Shown here piece after piece: positions 12,022 to 21,440 of a stretch of 64,000 nucleotides of DNA. The stretch lies in the NCBI RefSeq assembly GCF_006874705.1, contig NZ_CP035382.1, positions 1,364,001 through 1,428,000 on the forward strand, read 5' to 3'. Made by a program: the position numbers and the translations under genes. Source of the DNA: Leclercia adecarboxylata. GTDB lineage: Bacteria; Pseudomonadota; Gammaproteobacteria; Enterobacterales; Enterobacteriaceae. The notes below the pieces were generated by a model that had not been told where the DNA came from, ran no database searches, and saw only the letters and a list, made by a program, of their open reading frames with translations. Position 1 is the stretch's first letter. Each line of letters opens with the position of its first letter.

Positions 12022-12492
12022 ATGGATATTCGTAAGATTAAAAAACTGATCGAGCTGGTTGAAGAATCAGGCATCTCCGAACTGGAAATTTCTGAAGGCG
12101 AAGAGTCTGTACGCATCAGCCGTGCCGCGCCAAACGCAGGCTTCCCGGTTATGCAACAAGCTTATGCTGCACCAATGATGCAGCAGCCAGCTCTGTCTAA
12201 CGCTGTCGCTCCGGCGGCTACTCCAGCAATGGAAGCGCCAGCAGCAGCGGAAATCAGTGGTCACATCGTACGTTCCCCAATGGTTGGTACTTTCTACCGC
12301 ACCCCGAGCCCGGACGCTAAAGCGTTCATCGAAGTGGGCCAGAAAGTTAACGCGGGCGATACCCTGTGCATCGTTGAAGCCATGAAAATGATGAACCAGA
12401 TCGAAGCTGACAAGTCAGGTACTGTGAAAGCGATTCTGGTCGAAAGTGGTCAGCCGGTTGAATTTGACGAGCCGCTGGTCGTCATCGAGTAA
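12022..12492 (+). CDS. accB: Biotin carboxyl carrier protein of acetyl-CoA carboxylase
   Basis: 156-residue BCCP subunit of acetyl-CoA carboxylase, the first committed step of fatty acid synthesis. The N-terminal region is followed by a flexible Ala/Pro linker (about residues 48-78) and the biotinyl domain. The biotin attachment motif EAMKMMNQ places the modified lysine at K122. The BCCP thumb is present in the biotinyl domain. Forms an operon with accC, 10 nt downstream. Confidence 0.98.
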   Translation: MDIRKIKKLIELVEESGISELEISEGEESVRISRAAPNAGFPVMQQAYAAPMMQQPALSNAVAPAATPAMEAPAAAEISGHIVRSPMVGTFYRTPSPDAKAFIEVGQKVNAGDTLCIVEAMKMMNQIEADKSGTVKAILVESGQPVEFDEPLVVIE

Positions 12493-12502
12493 CGAGGCGA
12501 AC

Positions 12503-13852
12503 ATGCTGGATAAAATTGTTATCGCCAACCGCGGCGAGATCGCACTGCGTATTCTTCGTGCCTGTAAAGAGCTGGGCATCAAGACCGTCGCTGTGCACTC
12601 AAGCGCGGACCGCGATCTGAAACACGTATTACTGGCGGATGAGACGGTCTGTATCGGCCCGGCTCCGTCCGTAAAAAGCTATCTGAACATCCCGGCTATC
12701 ATCAGCGCCGCTGAGATCACTGGCGCGGTAGCGATTCACCCGGGTTATGGCTTCCTCTCTGAGAACGCCAACTTTGCTGAACAGGTAGAACGCTCTGGCT
12801 TTATCTTCATCGGCCCGAAAGCCGACACCATCCGCCTGATGGGCGACAAAGTGTCTGCGATCACCGCGATGAAAAAAGCCGGTGTTCCAACCGTACCGGG
12901 CTCCGACGGTCCTCTGACCGACGACATGGATGCTAACCGTGCTCATGCGAAACGCATTGGCTACCCGGTTATCATCAAGGCGTCTGGCGGCGGCGGCGGT
13001 CGCGGTATGCGCGTTGTGCGCAGCGATGCTGAACTGGCTCAGTCCATCTCCATGACCAAAGCGGAAGCGAAAGCAGCTTTCAGCAATGACATGGTGTACA
13101 TGGAAAAATACCTGGAAAACCCACGCCACATCGAAATTCAGGTGCTGGCAGACGGTCAGGGTAACGCGATCTATCTGGCGGAACGTGACTGCTCCATGCA
13201 GCGTCGTCACCAGAAAGTGGTCGAAGAAGCACCAGCGCCGGGTATCACCCCGGAACTGCGTCGCTACATCGGCGAGCGTTGCTCCAAAGCCTGCGTGGAT
13301 ATCGGCTATCGCGGGGCAGGTACCTTCGAGTTCCTGTTCGAAAACGGTGAGTTCTACTTCATCGAGATGAACACCCGTATTCAGGTTGAACACCCGGTTA
13401 CCGAAATGATCACCGGCGTTGACCTGATCAAAGAGCAGCTGCGTATCGCGGCGGGTCAACCGCTCTCCATCAAGCAGGAAGAAGTTCAGGTTAAAGGCCA
13501 TGCGGTGGAATGCCGTATCAACGCCGAAGATCCGAACACCTTCCTGCCGAGCCCGGGTAAAATCACGCGTTTCCACGCGCCGGGTGGCTTTGGTGTGCGC
13601 TGGGAGTCCCATATTTACGCCGGTTACACCGTACCGCCGTATTATGACTCAATGATCGGCAAGCTGATCTGCTACGGCGAATCCCGTGACGTGGCGATTG
13701 CCCGCATGAAGAACGCCCTGCAGGAGCTGATCATCGACGGTATCAAAACCAACGTTGATCTGCAGATGCGTATTATGAGCGACGAGAACTTCCAGCATGG
13801 TGGCACCAACATCCACTATCTGGAGAAGAAACTCGGTCTGAACGAGAAGTAA
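12503..13852 (+). CDS. accC: Biotin carboxylase subunit of acetyl-CoA carboxylase
   Basis: 449-residue ATP-grasp enzyme that carboxylates the biotin on AccB using bicarbonate and ATP. The start [17 protein letters not shown] at 12503 matches the family; the longer in-frame ORF overlapping accB is rejected. The glycine-rich ATP loop [12 protein letters not shown] is near residues 160-172, and the catalytic regions [16 protein letters not shown] (about 285-300) and the biotin carboxylase C-terminal domain follow. Ends just before an intrinsic terminator. Confidence 0.98.
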   Translation: MLDKIVIANRGEIALRILRACKELGIKTVAVHSSADRDLKHVLLADETVCIGPAPSVKSYLNIPAIISAAEITGAVAIHPGYGFLSENANFAEQVERSGFIFIGPKADTIRLMGDKVSAITAMKKAGVPTVPGSDGPLTDDMDANRAHAKRIGYPVIIKASGGGGGRGMRVVRSDAELAQSISMTKAEAKAAFSNDMVYMEKYLENPRHIEIQVLADGQGNAIYLAERDCSMQRRHQKVVEEAPAPGITPELRRYIGERCSKACVDIGYRGAGTFEFLFENGEFYFIEMNTRIQVEHPVTEMITGVDLIKEQLRIAAGQPLSIKQEEVQVKGHAVECRINAEDPNTFLPSPGKITRFHAPGGFGVRWESHIYAGYTVPPYYDSMIGKLICYGESRDVAIARMKNALQELIIDGIKTNVDLQMRIMSDENFQHGGTNIHYLEKKLGLNEK

Positions 13853-13867
13853 TACAGCATCTTTACT

Positions 13868-13900
13868 AAAAGGCCGGATAATCCGGCCTTTTTTATTTTT
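13868..13900 (+). terminator. accBC terminator
   Basis: AAAAGGCCGGAT / ATCCGGCCTTTT inverted repeat followed by a T-run (TTTTTTATTTTT), 16 nt after the accC stop. Classic intrinsic terminator. Confidence 0.9.
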
Positions 13901-13960
13901 GGGGCCTGGAACGCCCCATCATGTACAATCCCCGCTTTCTTCATCCACAAGGGACAAAAA

Positions 13961-14206
13961 ATGGACAAACGTTTTGTTCAGGCCCACAAAGAAGCGCGTT
14001 GGGCGCTGTGGTTAACCCTTCTCTATCTCGCCGCGTGGTTAGTAGCTGCTTACTTACCTGATTCTGCTATCGGTGTTACCGGCCTTCCGCACTGGTTTGA
14101 GATGGCCTGTCTGCTGATCCCGCTGGTGTTTATTCTGCTCTGTTGGGCGATGGTGAAGTTCATCTATCGCGATATTCCGCTGGAGGATGACGATAATGCA
14201 GCTTGA
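13961..14206 (+). CDS. yhdT: YhdT, small inner-membrane protein
   Basis: 81-residue protein of the YhdT family (DUF997), near-identical in pattern to E. coli YhdT. Two membrane helices are predicted (about residues 15-33 and 47-66), with an acidic C-terminus LEDDDNAA. No biochemical function is established. It precedes and overlaps panF by 11 nt, so it is translationally coupled to the pantothenate symporter; a role in PanF assembly is a guess from context only. Confidence 0.93.
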   Translation: MDKRFVQAHKEARWALWLTLLYLAAWLVAAYLPDSAIGVTGLPHWFEMACLLIPLVFILLCWAMVKFIYRDIPLEDDDNAA

Positions 14207-15647
14207 AGTAATCCTGCCGCTCGTCGCGTATCTGTTTGTTGTTTTTGGTCTGTCCGTTTACGCCATGCGTAAAAGAACGGCGGGCACCTTCCTGAACGAG
14301 TATTTCCTCGGTAGCCGCTCGATGGGCGGTATTGTGCTGGCGATGACCCTTACTGCCACCTATATCAGCGCCAGCTCCTTTATTGGCGGCCCAGGTGCAG
14401 CCTATAAGTACGGGCTGGGCTGGGTGCTGCTGGCGATGATCCAGCTGCCTGCCGTCTGGCTCTCGCTGGGTATTCTGGGGAAAAAATTCGCGATTCTGGC
14501 GCGCCGCTATAATGCGGTGACCCTCAACGACATGCTGTTTGCCCGCTATCAGAGCCGCCTGCTGGTCTGGTTGGCCAGCCTGAGCCTGCTGGTGGCCTTT
14601 ATCGGCGCCATGACCGTGCAGTTTATCGGCGGCGCGCGCCTGCTAGAAACTGCCGCCGGGATCCCTTACGAAACGGGGCTGCTGATTTTTGGTATCAGTA
14701 TCGCGCTCTACACCGCGTTTGGCGGTTTCCGCGCCAGCGTGCTCAACGACACCATGCAGGGCATGGTGATGCTGATTGGCACCATTGTGCTGCTGGTAGG
14801 CGTGGTGCATGCAGCGGGGGGTTTAACCCATGCGGTGGAAACGCTGCAGACCATCGATCCGAAGCTGGTATCGCCGCAGGGCGCGGATGACATCCTCTCC
14901 CCTACCTTTATGACCTCCTTCTGGGTACTGGTCTGCTTCGGGGTGATTGGTCTGCCGCATACGGCCGTGCGCTGCATCTCCTATAAAGACAGCAAGGCAG
15001 TACACCGCGGGATTATCATCGGCACCATCGTGGTGGCGATCCTGATGCTCGGTATGCACCTGGCCGGGGCACTGGGCCGGGCGGTGATCCCGGACTTAAC
15101 CGTGCCGGACCTGGTGATCCCAACATTGATGGTAAAAGTACTGCCTCCGTTTGCTGCCGGGATCTTCCTTGCTGCACCCATGGCGGCGATCATGTCGACA
15201 ATTAACGCCCAGCTGCTGCAAAGTTCCGCTACGATCATTAAAGATCTCTACCTGAACATGCGCCCGGAGCAGATGACTAATGAGCGTCGCCTGAAACGGA
15301 TGTCTGCGATGATCACCTTGGTGCTGGGGGCGTTGCTGCTGCTGGCCGCGTGGAAGCCGCCTGAGATGATTATCTGGCTGAACCTGCTGGCATTTGGGGG
15401 TCTGGAGGCGGTGTTCCTCTGGCCGCTGGTGCTGGGCCTCTACTGGGAGCGCGCCAACGCGGCCGGTGCCCTGAGCGCAATGATCGTCGGTGGCGTGCTC
15501 TATGCCGTGCTCGCCTCCTTTAAAATTCAGTATCTGGGCTTCCATCCGATTGTGCCCTCGCTACTGCTAAGTTTGCTGGCGTTTGTGGTAGGGAACCGTT
15601 TCGGCCAATCCCTGCCGCAGGCAGCCGTGATTTCTACTGATAAATAA
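14196..15647 (+). CDS. panF: Sodium/pantothenate symporter PanF
   Basis: Sodium:solute symporter family protein of 483 residues importing pantothenate, the coenzyme A precursor. The start [14 protein letters not shown] at 14196 matches E. coli; an ATG three codons earlier is possible but less likely. About 12-13 membrane helices. Family signatures include [23 protein letters not shown] (given as its ends) near residue 52 and the core sodium-site helix with [14 protein letters not shown]. Overlaps yhdT; prmA follows after 11 nt. Confidence 0.96.
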   Translation: MQLEVILPLVAYLFVVFGLSVYAMRKRTAGTFLNEYFLGSRSMGGIVLAMTLTATYISASSFIGGPGAAYKYGLGWVLLAMIQLPAVWLSLGILGKKFAILARRYNAVTLNDMLFARYQSRLLVWLASLSLLVAFIGAMTVQFIGGARLLETAAGIPYETGLLIFGISIALYTAFGGFRASVLNDTMQGMVMLIGTIVLLVGVVHAAGGLTHAVETLQTIDPKLVSPQGADDILSPTFMTSFWVLVCFGVIGLPHTAVRCISYKDSKAVHRGIIIGTIVVAILMLGMHLAGALGRAVIPDLTVPDLVIPTLMVKVLPPFAAGIFLAAPMAAIMSTINAQLLQSSATIIKDLYLNMRPEQMTNERRLKRMSAMITLVLGALLLLAAWKPPEMIIWLNLLAFGGLEAVFLWPLVLGLYWERANAAGALSAMIVGGVLYAVLASFKIQYLGFHPIVPSLLLSLLAFVVGNRFGQSLPQAAVISTDK

Positions 15648-15658
15648 AGAGTTTTGCC

Positions 15659-16540
15659 ATGCCGTGGATCCAACTAAAACTGAATACAACCGGTGCTAAC
15701 GCCGAAGAGATGAGTGATGCGCTGGTAGAGACCGGTGCGGTCTCTGTCACCTTCCAGGACACGCATGACACTCCGGTGTTTGAACCGCTGCCGGGTGAAA
15801 CCCGCCTGTGGGGCGATACCGACGTCATCGGCCTGTTTGATGCCGAAACTGATATGGCCGAAGTGGTCGCGATTCTGGAAAATCACCCGCTGCTGGGCGC
15901 CGGTTTTGCGCACAAGATTGAACAGCTGGAAGACAAGGACTGGGAGCGCGAGTGGATGGATAACTTCCACCCGATGCAGTTCGGCAAGCGTCTGTGGATC
16001 TGCCCGAGCTGGCGCGACGTGCCGGACGAAAATGCGGTTAACGTGATGCTCGATCCGGGCCTGGCGTTCGGTACCGGCACCCACCCGACCACCTCCCTGT
16101 GTCTGCAATGGCTGGATGGTCTGGATCTGGACGGTAAAACGGTGATCGACTTTGGCTGCGGATCCGGGATCCTCGCTATCGCCGCCCTGAAGCTGGGTGC
16201 CGCAAAAGCGATCGGGATCGACATCGATCCGCAGGCGATTCAGGCCAGCCGCGATAACGCGCAGCGCAACGGCGTCTCCGACCGTCTTGAGCTCTACCTG
16301 CCGAATGACCAGCCAGCGGTGATGAAAGCCGACGTGGTGGTCGCCAACATCCTGGCTGGCCCGCTACGCGAGCTGGCACCGTTAATCAGCGTCCTGCCCG
16401 TTGAGGGCGGTCTGCTGGGCCTGTCCGGTATTCTTGCCACCCAGGCTGAAAGCGTATGCGAAGCCTACACCGATCTCTTCGCACTCGACCCGGTGGTTGA
16501 AAAAGAAGAGTGGTGCCGCATTACCGGTCGTAAAAAGTAA
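15659..16540 (+). CDS. prmA: Ribosomal protein L11 methyltransferase
   Basis: 293-residue SAM-dependent methyltransferase that trimethylates ribosomal protein L11 (RplK). An N-terminal substrate-recognition domain ([12 protein letters not shown]...) precedes the methyltransferase domain. SAM motif [16 protein letters not shown] is near residue 162, and the catalytic-type motif [10 protein letters not shown] near 225. Eleven nt after panF. A 377-nt gap with two hairpins follows before dusB. Confidence 0.97.
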   Translation: MPWIQLKLNTTGANAEEMSDALVETGAVSVTFQDTHDTPVFEPLPGETRLWGDTDVIGLFDAETDMAEVVAILENHPLLGAGFAHKIEQLEDKDWEREWMDNFHPMQFGKRLWICPSWRDVPDENAVNVMLDPGLAFGTGTHPTTSLCLQWLDGLDLDGKTVIDFGCGSGILAIAALKLGAAKAIGIDIDPQAIQASRDNAQRNGVSDRLELYLPNDQPAVMKADVVVANILAGPLRELAPLISVLPVEGGLLGLSGILATQAESVCEAYTDLFALDPVVEKEEWCRITGRKK

Positions 16541-16554
16541 GTGGTTATTCGTTT

Positions 16555-16593
16555 GCCTGTTTTTTAAACTCCCCTTTTGGTTAAGGAACAGGC
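16555..16593 (+). repeat. 13-bp hairpin downstream of prmA
   Basis: GCCTGTTTTTTAA (16555-16567) can pair with TTAAGGAACAGGC (16581-16593) across 13 positions, two of them G-U. It starts 14 nt after the prmA stop and has no U-run after it. Likely marks or protects the prmA mRNA 3' end. A second short inverted repeat, AATCTGCTG / CAGCAGATT, is at 16651-16675. The rest of the 16541-16849 stretch shows no gene. Confidence 0.5.
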
Positions 16594-16849
16594 AATCCAG
16601 CTATCACGATCATGTTCTAAAATGCGACGCAGATCGCAAAGAACTGCGGAAATCTGCTGCTTAAAACAGCAGATTATTCCGCTTAAGGTTTCATTCTTTA
16701 AGAAAAAACGAGAAGTTTTGGGAAATTGTAAGCGACCATAAAATCGCCACACGCATTTAAGTGAATGATTTGTATGGAATATAATTTTATGGCTTATGCT
16801 TTGTGCCTGATTCCATGATCTGCAACAGGTGATTGTTCAAAGTTTGGCC

Positions 16850-16886
16850 TTTCATCTCGTGCAAAAAATGCGTAAGATACGCCGCC
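16850..16886 (+). promoter_or_regulatory. dusB-fis promoter
   Basis: TTTCAT (16850-16855) and TAAGAT (16873-16878) separated by 17 bp, followed by a GC-rich discriminator (ACGCCGCC). Sequence matches the well-studied E. coli fis promoter closely from the -35 to the dusB ATG. The GC-rich discriminator is the known determinant of stringent (ppGpp/DksA) control, and Fis autorepression sites flank this promoter in E. coli. Confidence 0.8.
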
Positions 16887-16917
16887 TTGCAGTCACAGTA
16901 TGGTCATTTCTTAACTC

Positions 16918-17883
16918 ATGCGTATCGGAAACCACCAGCTCAGAAATCGCCTGATCGCAGCACCTATGGCAGGTATTACCGACCGGCCCTTCAGGACGCT
17001 GTGCTATGAGATGGGAGCAGGATTAACCGTTTCTGAGATGATGTCGTCTAACCCGCAGGTTTGGGAAAGCGATAAATCCCGTCTTCGGATGGTGCACATT
17101 GACGAACCAGGTATCCGCACCGTGCAAATTGCCGGGAGCGTGCCTGAAGAGATGGCAGACGCCGCGCGTATTAACGTGGAAAGTGGTGCCCAGATTATTG
17201 ATATCAATATGGGGTGCCCGGCCAAAAAGGTGAATCGCAAGCTTGCAGGTTCAGCCCTTCTGCAATACCCCGACCAGGTGAAGTCCATCCTGACGGCGGT
17301 TGTCAGCGCAGTGGACGTTCCTGTTACGTTGAAGATTCGCACGGGTTGGTCGCCGGATCACCGTAACTGTGTAGAGATTGCCCAACTGGCCGAAGATTGT
17401 GGCATTCAGGCCCTGACCATACATGGACGCACCCGCGCCTGTTTGTTCAACGGCGAAGCTGAATACGACAGCATTCGGGCAGTTAAGCAGAAAGTTTCCA
17501 TTCCGGTTATCGCGAATGGCGACATTACTGACCCGCTTAAAGCCAGAGCTGTGCTCGACTATACGGGAGCTGATGCTCTGATGATAGGACGTGCGGCTCA
17601 GGGAAGACCCTGGATCTTTCGGGAAATCCAGCATTATCTGGACACTGGGGAGCTGCTTACCCCGCTGCCGCTGGCAGAGGTTAAGCGCTTGCTTTGTTCG
17701 CACGTTCGGGAATTGCATGACTTTTATGGTCAGACAAAAGGGTACCGAATTGCGCGTAAACACGTCTCCTGGTATCTCCAGGAGCACGCTCCAAATGACC
17801 AGTTTCGGCGCACATTCAACGCCATAGAGGATGCCAGCGATCAGCTGGAGGCGTTGGAGGCATACTTCGAAAATCTTGCGTAA
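16918..17883 (+). CDS. dusB: tRNA-dihydrouridine synthase B
   Basis: 321-residue flavoprotein that reduces uridine to dihydrouridine in tRNA D-loops (U17 in E. coli). TIM-barrel with FMN-binding segment [12 protein letters not shown] at residues 15-26; catalytic cysteine C100 in [27 protein letters not shown] near 168 and NGDITDP near 199 are family hallmarks. First gene of the dusB-fis operon; fis begins 23 nt downstream, so dusB is co-regulated with growth rate. Confidence 0.97.
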   Translation: MRIGNHQLRNRLIAAPMAGITDRPFRTLCYEMGAGLTVSEMMSSNPQVWESDKSRLRMVHIDEPGIRTVQIAGSVPEEMADAARINVESGAQIIDINMGCPAKKVNRKLAGSALLQYPDQVKSILTAVVSAVDVPVTLKIRTGWSPDHRNCVEIAQLAEDCGIQALTIHGRTRACLFNGEAEYDSIRAVKQKVSIPVIANGDITDPLKARAVLDYTGADALMIGRAAQGRPWIFREIQHYLDTGELLTPLPLAEVKRLLCSHVRELHDFYGQTKGYRIARKHVSWYLQEHAPNDQFRRTFNAIEDASDQLEALEAYFENLA

Positions 17884-17906
17884 TGAAATAAAGAGCTGAC
17901 AGAACT

Positions 17907-18203
17907 ATGTTCGAACAACGCGTAAATTCTGACGTACTGACCGTTTCCACCGTTAACTCTCAGGATCAAGTAACTCAAAAGCCCCTGCGTGACTCGGTTA
18001 AACAGGCACTGAAGAACTATTTTGCTCAACTGAATGGTCAGGACGTTAACGACCTGTATGAGCTGGTACTGGCTGAAGTTGAACAGCCCCTGTTGGACAT
18101 GGTGATGCAATACACCCGCGGTAACCAGACCCGTGCTGCCCTGATGATGGGCATCAACCGTGGTACGCTGCGTAAGAAACTGAAAAAGTACGGCATGAAC
18201 TAA
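17907..18203 (+). CDS. fis: Fis, nucleoid-associated DNA-binding protein
   Basis: 98-residue homodimeric DNA-bending protein that activates rRNA promoters, represses its own operon and assists site-specific recombination. Sequence is essentially that of E. coli Fis: N-terminal beta-hairpin region, two dimerisation helices, and the C-terminal helix-turn-helix (about residues 73-94, [19 protein letters not shown]). Cotranscribed with dusB. A rho-independent terminator follows. Confidence 0.98.
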
Positions 18204-18227
18204 TTTCGATTAGCTAAATGCTTGTAT

Positions 18228-18266
18228 AAAAAGGCGCGAACCGGCATGGGGAAGCGCCTTTTTTTA
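18228..18266 (+). terminator. fis terminator
   Basis: AAAAAGGCGC (18228-18237) pairs with GCGCCTTTTTTT (from 18254), ending in a T-run, 24 nt after the fis stop. Confidence 0.9.
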
Positions 18267-18404
18267 TGCCCTGCCTCTCCCCGTTTTGCTCCCCTCATCA
18301 CGCTGCTAACAGCCGAAACGTAAACATCCGTCTGCCCACTTCTCAGCCGCTATTTTTCGTGTATATTTCCTGCACTCTTTTTCCTTTGTTGTCGGAAACT
18401 CCGA

Positions 18405-18569
18405 ATGATCCGTAAGTATGGGTGGTTAGTCGTCTTCGCGATTAGCGTTTTCCTTTTTGATGCACTGATAATGCAGTGGATTGAGTTGATGTCTACGGAA
18501 ACGGACAAATGCCGCAACATGGATTCGGTGAACCCACTCAAGCTCATCAATTGCTCGGATCTGGATTAA
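18405..18569 (+). CDS. yhdU: YhdU, small membrane protein (DUF2556)
   Basis: 54-residue protein beginning MIRKYGWLVVFAISVF with one N-terminal membrane helix (about residues 6-24) and a short periplasmic tail containing two cysteines (KCRNMDSVNPLKLINC). It matches E. coli YhdU, which sits at the same place between fis and acrS. No function is known. The two cysteines could form a disulfide if the tail is periplasmic; this is inference. Confidence 0.85.
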   Translation: MIRKYGWLVVFAISVFLFDALIMQWIELMSTETDKCRNMDSVNPLKLINCSDLD

Positions 18570-18591
18570 TCCCCTGGTTTCCCTCGAAAAA

Positions 18592-18652
18592 TGTGCGGGC
18601 TTAAAAGCCTTTGAGGCATCCCTGTTGGATGATAATGTCTCAGCCCGTCACA
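18592..18652 (+). ncRNA. Structured leader before the MHYT-GGDEF-EAL gene (candidate)
   Basis: TGTGCGGGCT (18592-18601) pairs with AGCCCGTCACA (18642-18652) over 10 bp with one bulged T. Inside it GAG (18613-18615) pairs with CTC (18639-18641), and CATCC (18617-18621) with GGATG (18627-18631). An alternative hairpin GGCT-TAAA-AGCC (18598-18609) would exclude the outer stem. It ends 44 nt before the start codon at 18697. No known riboswitch motif is recognised. A regulatory role is inference. Confidence 0.35.
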
Positions 18653-18696
18653 CCCCGTATCACGTAATACCTCCCTGCGTCTGAGTTGATGAGATC

Positions 18697-20778
18697 ATGC
18701 TGGTTAGCCAATACGACCAACTTCTTGTGGTTATCTCTTTTGTTGTCGCCATTCTTGCCTCCTACACCGCCCTGAATATGGCAGGCCGGGTTGTTGGCAG
18801 TACGGGCGTCGCGGCACGTATCTGGCTGACGGGCGGCGGTATTGCCATGGGCATCGGCATCTGGGCCATGCATTTTATCGGCATGCTGGCGATGGATGTC
18901 TCCATGCGGCTGAACTATAACCTGCCGCAAACGGCCCTCTCGATGTTCATTGCTATCGGCGCCTCACTGTTCGCCCTCTGGCTGGTGAGCCGGGATCACT
19001 TGCGCAGGCGTCGTTTGTCCACCGGCGCAGTGATTCTGGGCACCGGCATCGTCGCGATGCACTACACCGGAATGGCGGCATTGCAGGTTGAGCCCGCTAT
19101 CGTCTGGGATATGCGCTGGGTTGCGCTGTCGGTAGTGATTGCCCTGCTCGCCTCGCTGGCCGCCCTGTGGCTCACGTTTCGTCTGCGTCGCGATGCCGCC
19201 CAGGTCGCGCTGATGCGTGCGGGCGCCGCCGTGCTGATGGGCGTTGCCATTGCCGGCATGCACTACACGGGGATGAAGGCCGCCCAGTTCCCGGTTCAGA
19301 CCCATATGCATCATCAGGGCGTAAACGGCAGCTGGCTGGCGGTGCTGGTGAGCGTCGTTGCGCTCTCCATTCTGGGCATTACGCTGCTGGTCTCGATGTT
19401 TGATGCCAGGCTACAGGCCCGCACCGCCCTTCTGGCCTCGTCGCTGGCGGAAGCGAACCGCGAACTGGCGCAGCTGGCGCTGCACGACACGCTCACGCGC
19501 CTGCCAAACCGCGTCCTGCTGGAGGACCGTCTTGAACAGGCGATTAACAAAGCCGATCGCGAAGGGAAGCTCTTCGCGCTGCTGTTTATGGATTTGGACG
19601 GCTTCAAAGCCGTCAACGATGCCTACGGGCATGACACCGGCGATAAGCTGCTGGTTGCCGTTACCGAACGTCTGGAACAGCCGCTGAAAGGTCAGTACAC
19701 CCTTGCCCGTATTGGCGGCGACGAGTTTGTGCTGCTGGCCGAGATCGATACCCCGAATGATGCCGCATCGCTGGCAAGCTCGCTGGTGCATGCGATCGAC
19801 CAACCCTTCAGCCTTGAGCTGTACGACCTGATGGTGACCCTCAGCGTGGGGATTGCTATCTATCCGCACGATGGTAAAAACCAGCGGGAGCTGATGTTTA
19901 ACGCCGATGCGGCGATGTACCACACCAAGCATATGGGGCGTAACGGCTACCATTTCTTCCAGCCGTCGATGAATACCCTGGCGCAGAAACAGCTGCAGCT
20001 GATGAACGATCTCTGGCTGGCGCAGGAGCGCCAGGAACTGCATCTGGTTTATCAGCCGAAGTTCCAGGCCCCGGTTGGCCCCATCGTTGGCTTTGAGGCC
20101 TTGCTGCGCTGGCAGCATCCTTCGCAGGGGTTGTTATCCCCTGACCAGTTCCTGCCGCTGGCAGAAAAGAGCGGGCTGATTATTCCTATCGGCAACTGGG
20201 TGATCGATGAGGCCTGTCGCCAGCTCCGCGTCTGGCATCTTGAAGGGCATACAGAATGGTCGATGGCGGTGAACCTCTCCACGCTACAGTTTGAACAGCC
20301 CCAGCTGGTAGATACGGTGATGAACAGCCTGGCGCGACACCGAATTCCGCCCCATACCCTGATCCTGGAAGTGACCGAGACGACGGCCATGAATAACCCG
20401 GATGAGAGCGTGCGGGTGCTGACCGAACTGACGCAGGCGGGGGTGAAAGCGTCCATCGATGATTTTGGTACGGGCTATTCCAGCCTGCTGTACCTGAAAA
20501 AGCTGCCGGCCTGTGAGCTGAAAATCGATCGGGCGTTTGTCAAAGATCTCAACGGCGAAGGTGACGATGCCACTATCGTTTCCGCCATTGTGGCGCTGGC
20601 AAAGACCCTCAACCTGAAGGTGGTTGCCGAAGGGGTGGAAACCCAGGAGCAACAAACGTTTTTGACCGAGCTGGGGTGTAACACCTTGCAAGGTTATCTG
20701 CTGGGAAAACCCGTTTCGGCGCAGACCATTAAGGCCCTGAGCCACGATCCGCAAGCCATGCTGGCGCAGCAAATCTGA
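18697..20778 (+). CDS. MHYT-GGDEF-EAL membrane protein (cyclic di-GMP turnover)
   Basis: 693-residue protein predicted to make and/or degrade cyclic di-GMP at the inner membrane. An MHYT sensor of about seven helices fills residues 1-235, with the three repeats MHFIGM (58-63), MHYTGM (121-126) and MHYTGM (188-193), thought in this family to bind metal for sensing gases or redox. The GGDEF domain keeps a canonical GGDEF (340-344) with no RxxD inhibitory site just before it. The EAL domain keeps FEALLRW (466-472), DDFGTGYSSL and the EGVET end motif, so both halves look catalytically intact. An in-frame TGA 15 nt upstream fixes the ATG. E. coli K-12 has yhdJ at this position instead. Converges with acrS. 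Confidence 0.92.
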   Translation: MLVSQYDQLLVVISFVVAILASYTALNMAGRVVGSTGVAARIWLTGGGIAMGIGIWAMHFIGMLAMDVSMRLNYNLPQTALSMFIAIGASLFALWLVSRDHLRRRRLSTGAVILGTGIVAMHYTGMAALQVEPAIVWDMRWVALSVVIALLASLAALWLTFRLRRDAAQVALMRAGAAVLMGVAIAGMHYTGMKAAQFPVQTHMHHQGVNGSWLAVLVSVVALSILGITLLVSMFDARLQARTALLASSLAEANRELAQLALHDTLTRLPNRVLLEDRLEQAINKADREGKLFALLFMDLDGFKAVNDAYGHDTGDKLLVAVTERLEQPLKGQYTLARIGGDEFVLLAEIDTPNDAASLASSLVHAIDQPFSLELYDLMVTLSVGIAIYPHDGKNQRELMFNADAAMYHTKHMGRNGYHFFQPSMNTLAQKQLQLMNDLWLAQERQELHLVYQPKFQAPVGPIVGFEALLRWQHPSQGLLSPDQFLPLAEKSGLIIPIGNWVIDEACRQLRVWHLEGHTEWSMAVNLSTLQFEQPQLVDTVMNSLARHRIPPHTLILEVTETTAMNNPDESVRVLTELTQAGVKASIDDFGTGYSSLLYLKKLPACELKIDRAFVKDLNGEGDDATIVSAIVALAKTLNLKVVAEGVETQEQQTFLTELGCNTLQGYLLGKPVSAQTIKALSHDPQAMLAQQI

Positions 20779-20792
20779 CCGGGCCGGTTCCG

Positions 20793-21440
20793 CTACGAGG
20801 CGGCCTCAAAAAACCGGCGCGCCGCCGGGGCCGCCGGTAACGTCGAGAGAATGTTATCCACCAGCTCCGGGGCCTGTTGATACAGATCCAGCCTTTCCGG
20901 GCTCATTAACCAGTTCTTAATCAGCCCGCAAAAAAAACCGTGAAAAACAATTAACGTCATATCGATATTGATCTGCGTTGAAATACGCCCTGCCGCAATG
21001 CATTTTTTCAGGATTTGGCGAACGTTTTCATAGTTGAAGCCGATCCGCTCCCGAATTTCATATTCTGAAATCATGCCCGATTCAAATTCGCATTTGTGAT
21101 ACAGGATCTGCAATAGCGTGCGCTGGCGACGATCCCGGGCAATATATTGCAAAGCGGTAACAAACAGTTCTCGTAAAATAACCAACGGATCGTCCTCTTT
21201 TCCCTGAGATAACAAACCGCGGATTATCTCGCGCAGCGGGCATTGCTCCTGCCAGATGGCATTAAATATCTCCGTTTTGCTGCTGAAATGCCAGTAAACG
21301 GCCCCCCGGGTCAGGCTGGCGGCATCAGCAATATCGGTCAGCGTGGTGTTTGCCACACCCCGTACGGCAAACTGCTCGATCGCTGCCTCAATCAACAACT
21401 GGCGTGTCTTCTGCGCCTCGGCCTTCGTTTTGCGCGCCAT
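20793..21440 (-). CDS. acrS: TetR-family regulator AcrS (EnvR)
   Basis: 215-residue TetR/AcrR-type repressor. The N-terminal helix-turn-helix is clear (about residues 30-52, TLTDIADAASLTRGAVYWHF); the C-terminal ligand-binding domain is more divergent. Divergent from acrE-acrF, as E. coli acrS is, where the protein represses acrAB and is linked to acrEF control. The sequence is clearly related to but not the same as E. coli AcrS (220 residues), so the ligand and targets are inferred. It ends 14 nt from the end of the converging MHYT-GGDEF-EAL gene. Confidence 0.85.
   Translation of the reverse strand: MARKTKAEAQKTRQLLIEAAIEQFAVRGVANTTLTDIADAASLTRGAVYWHFSSKTEIFNAIWQEQCPLREIIRGLLSQGKEDDPLVILRELFVTALQYIARDRRQRTLLQILYHKCEFESGMISEYEIRERIGFNYENVRQILKKCIAAGRISTQINIDMTLIVFHGFFCGLIKNWLMSPERLDLYQQAPELVDNILSTLPAAPAARRFFEAAS

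Noticed and set aside
12446..12502. N-terminal extension of AccC into accB
   Set aside because: It overlaps the conserved end of AccB in another frame; the true start [11 protein letters not shown] is at 12503.
16401..16752. Open frames in and after the end of prmA, including a minus-strand frame of 62 codons in the gap
   Set aside because: Frame overlaps prmA or low-complexity gap sequence, with no recognisable protein or ribosome binding site.
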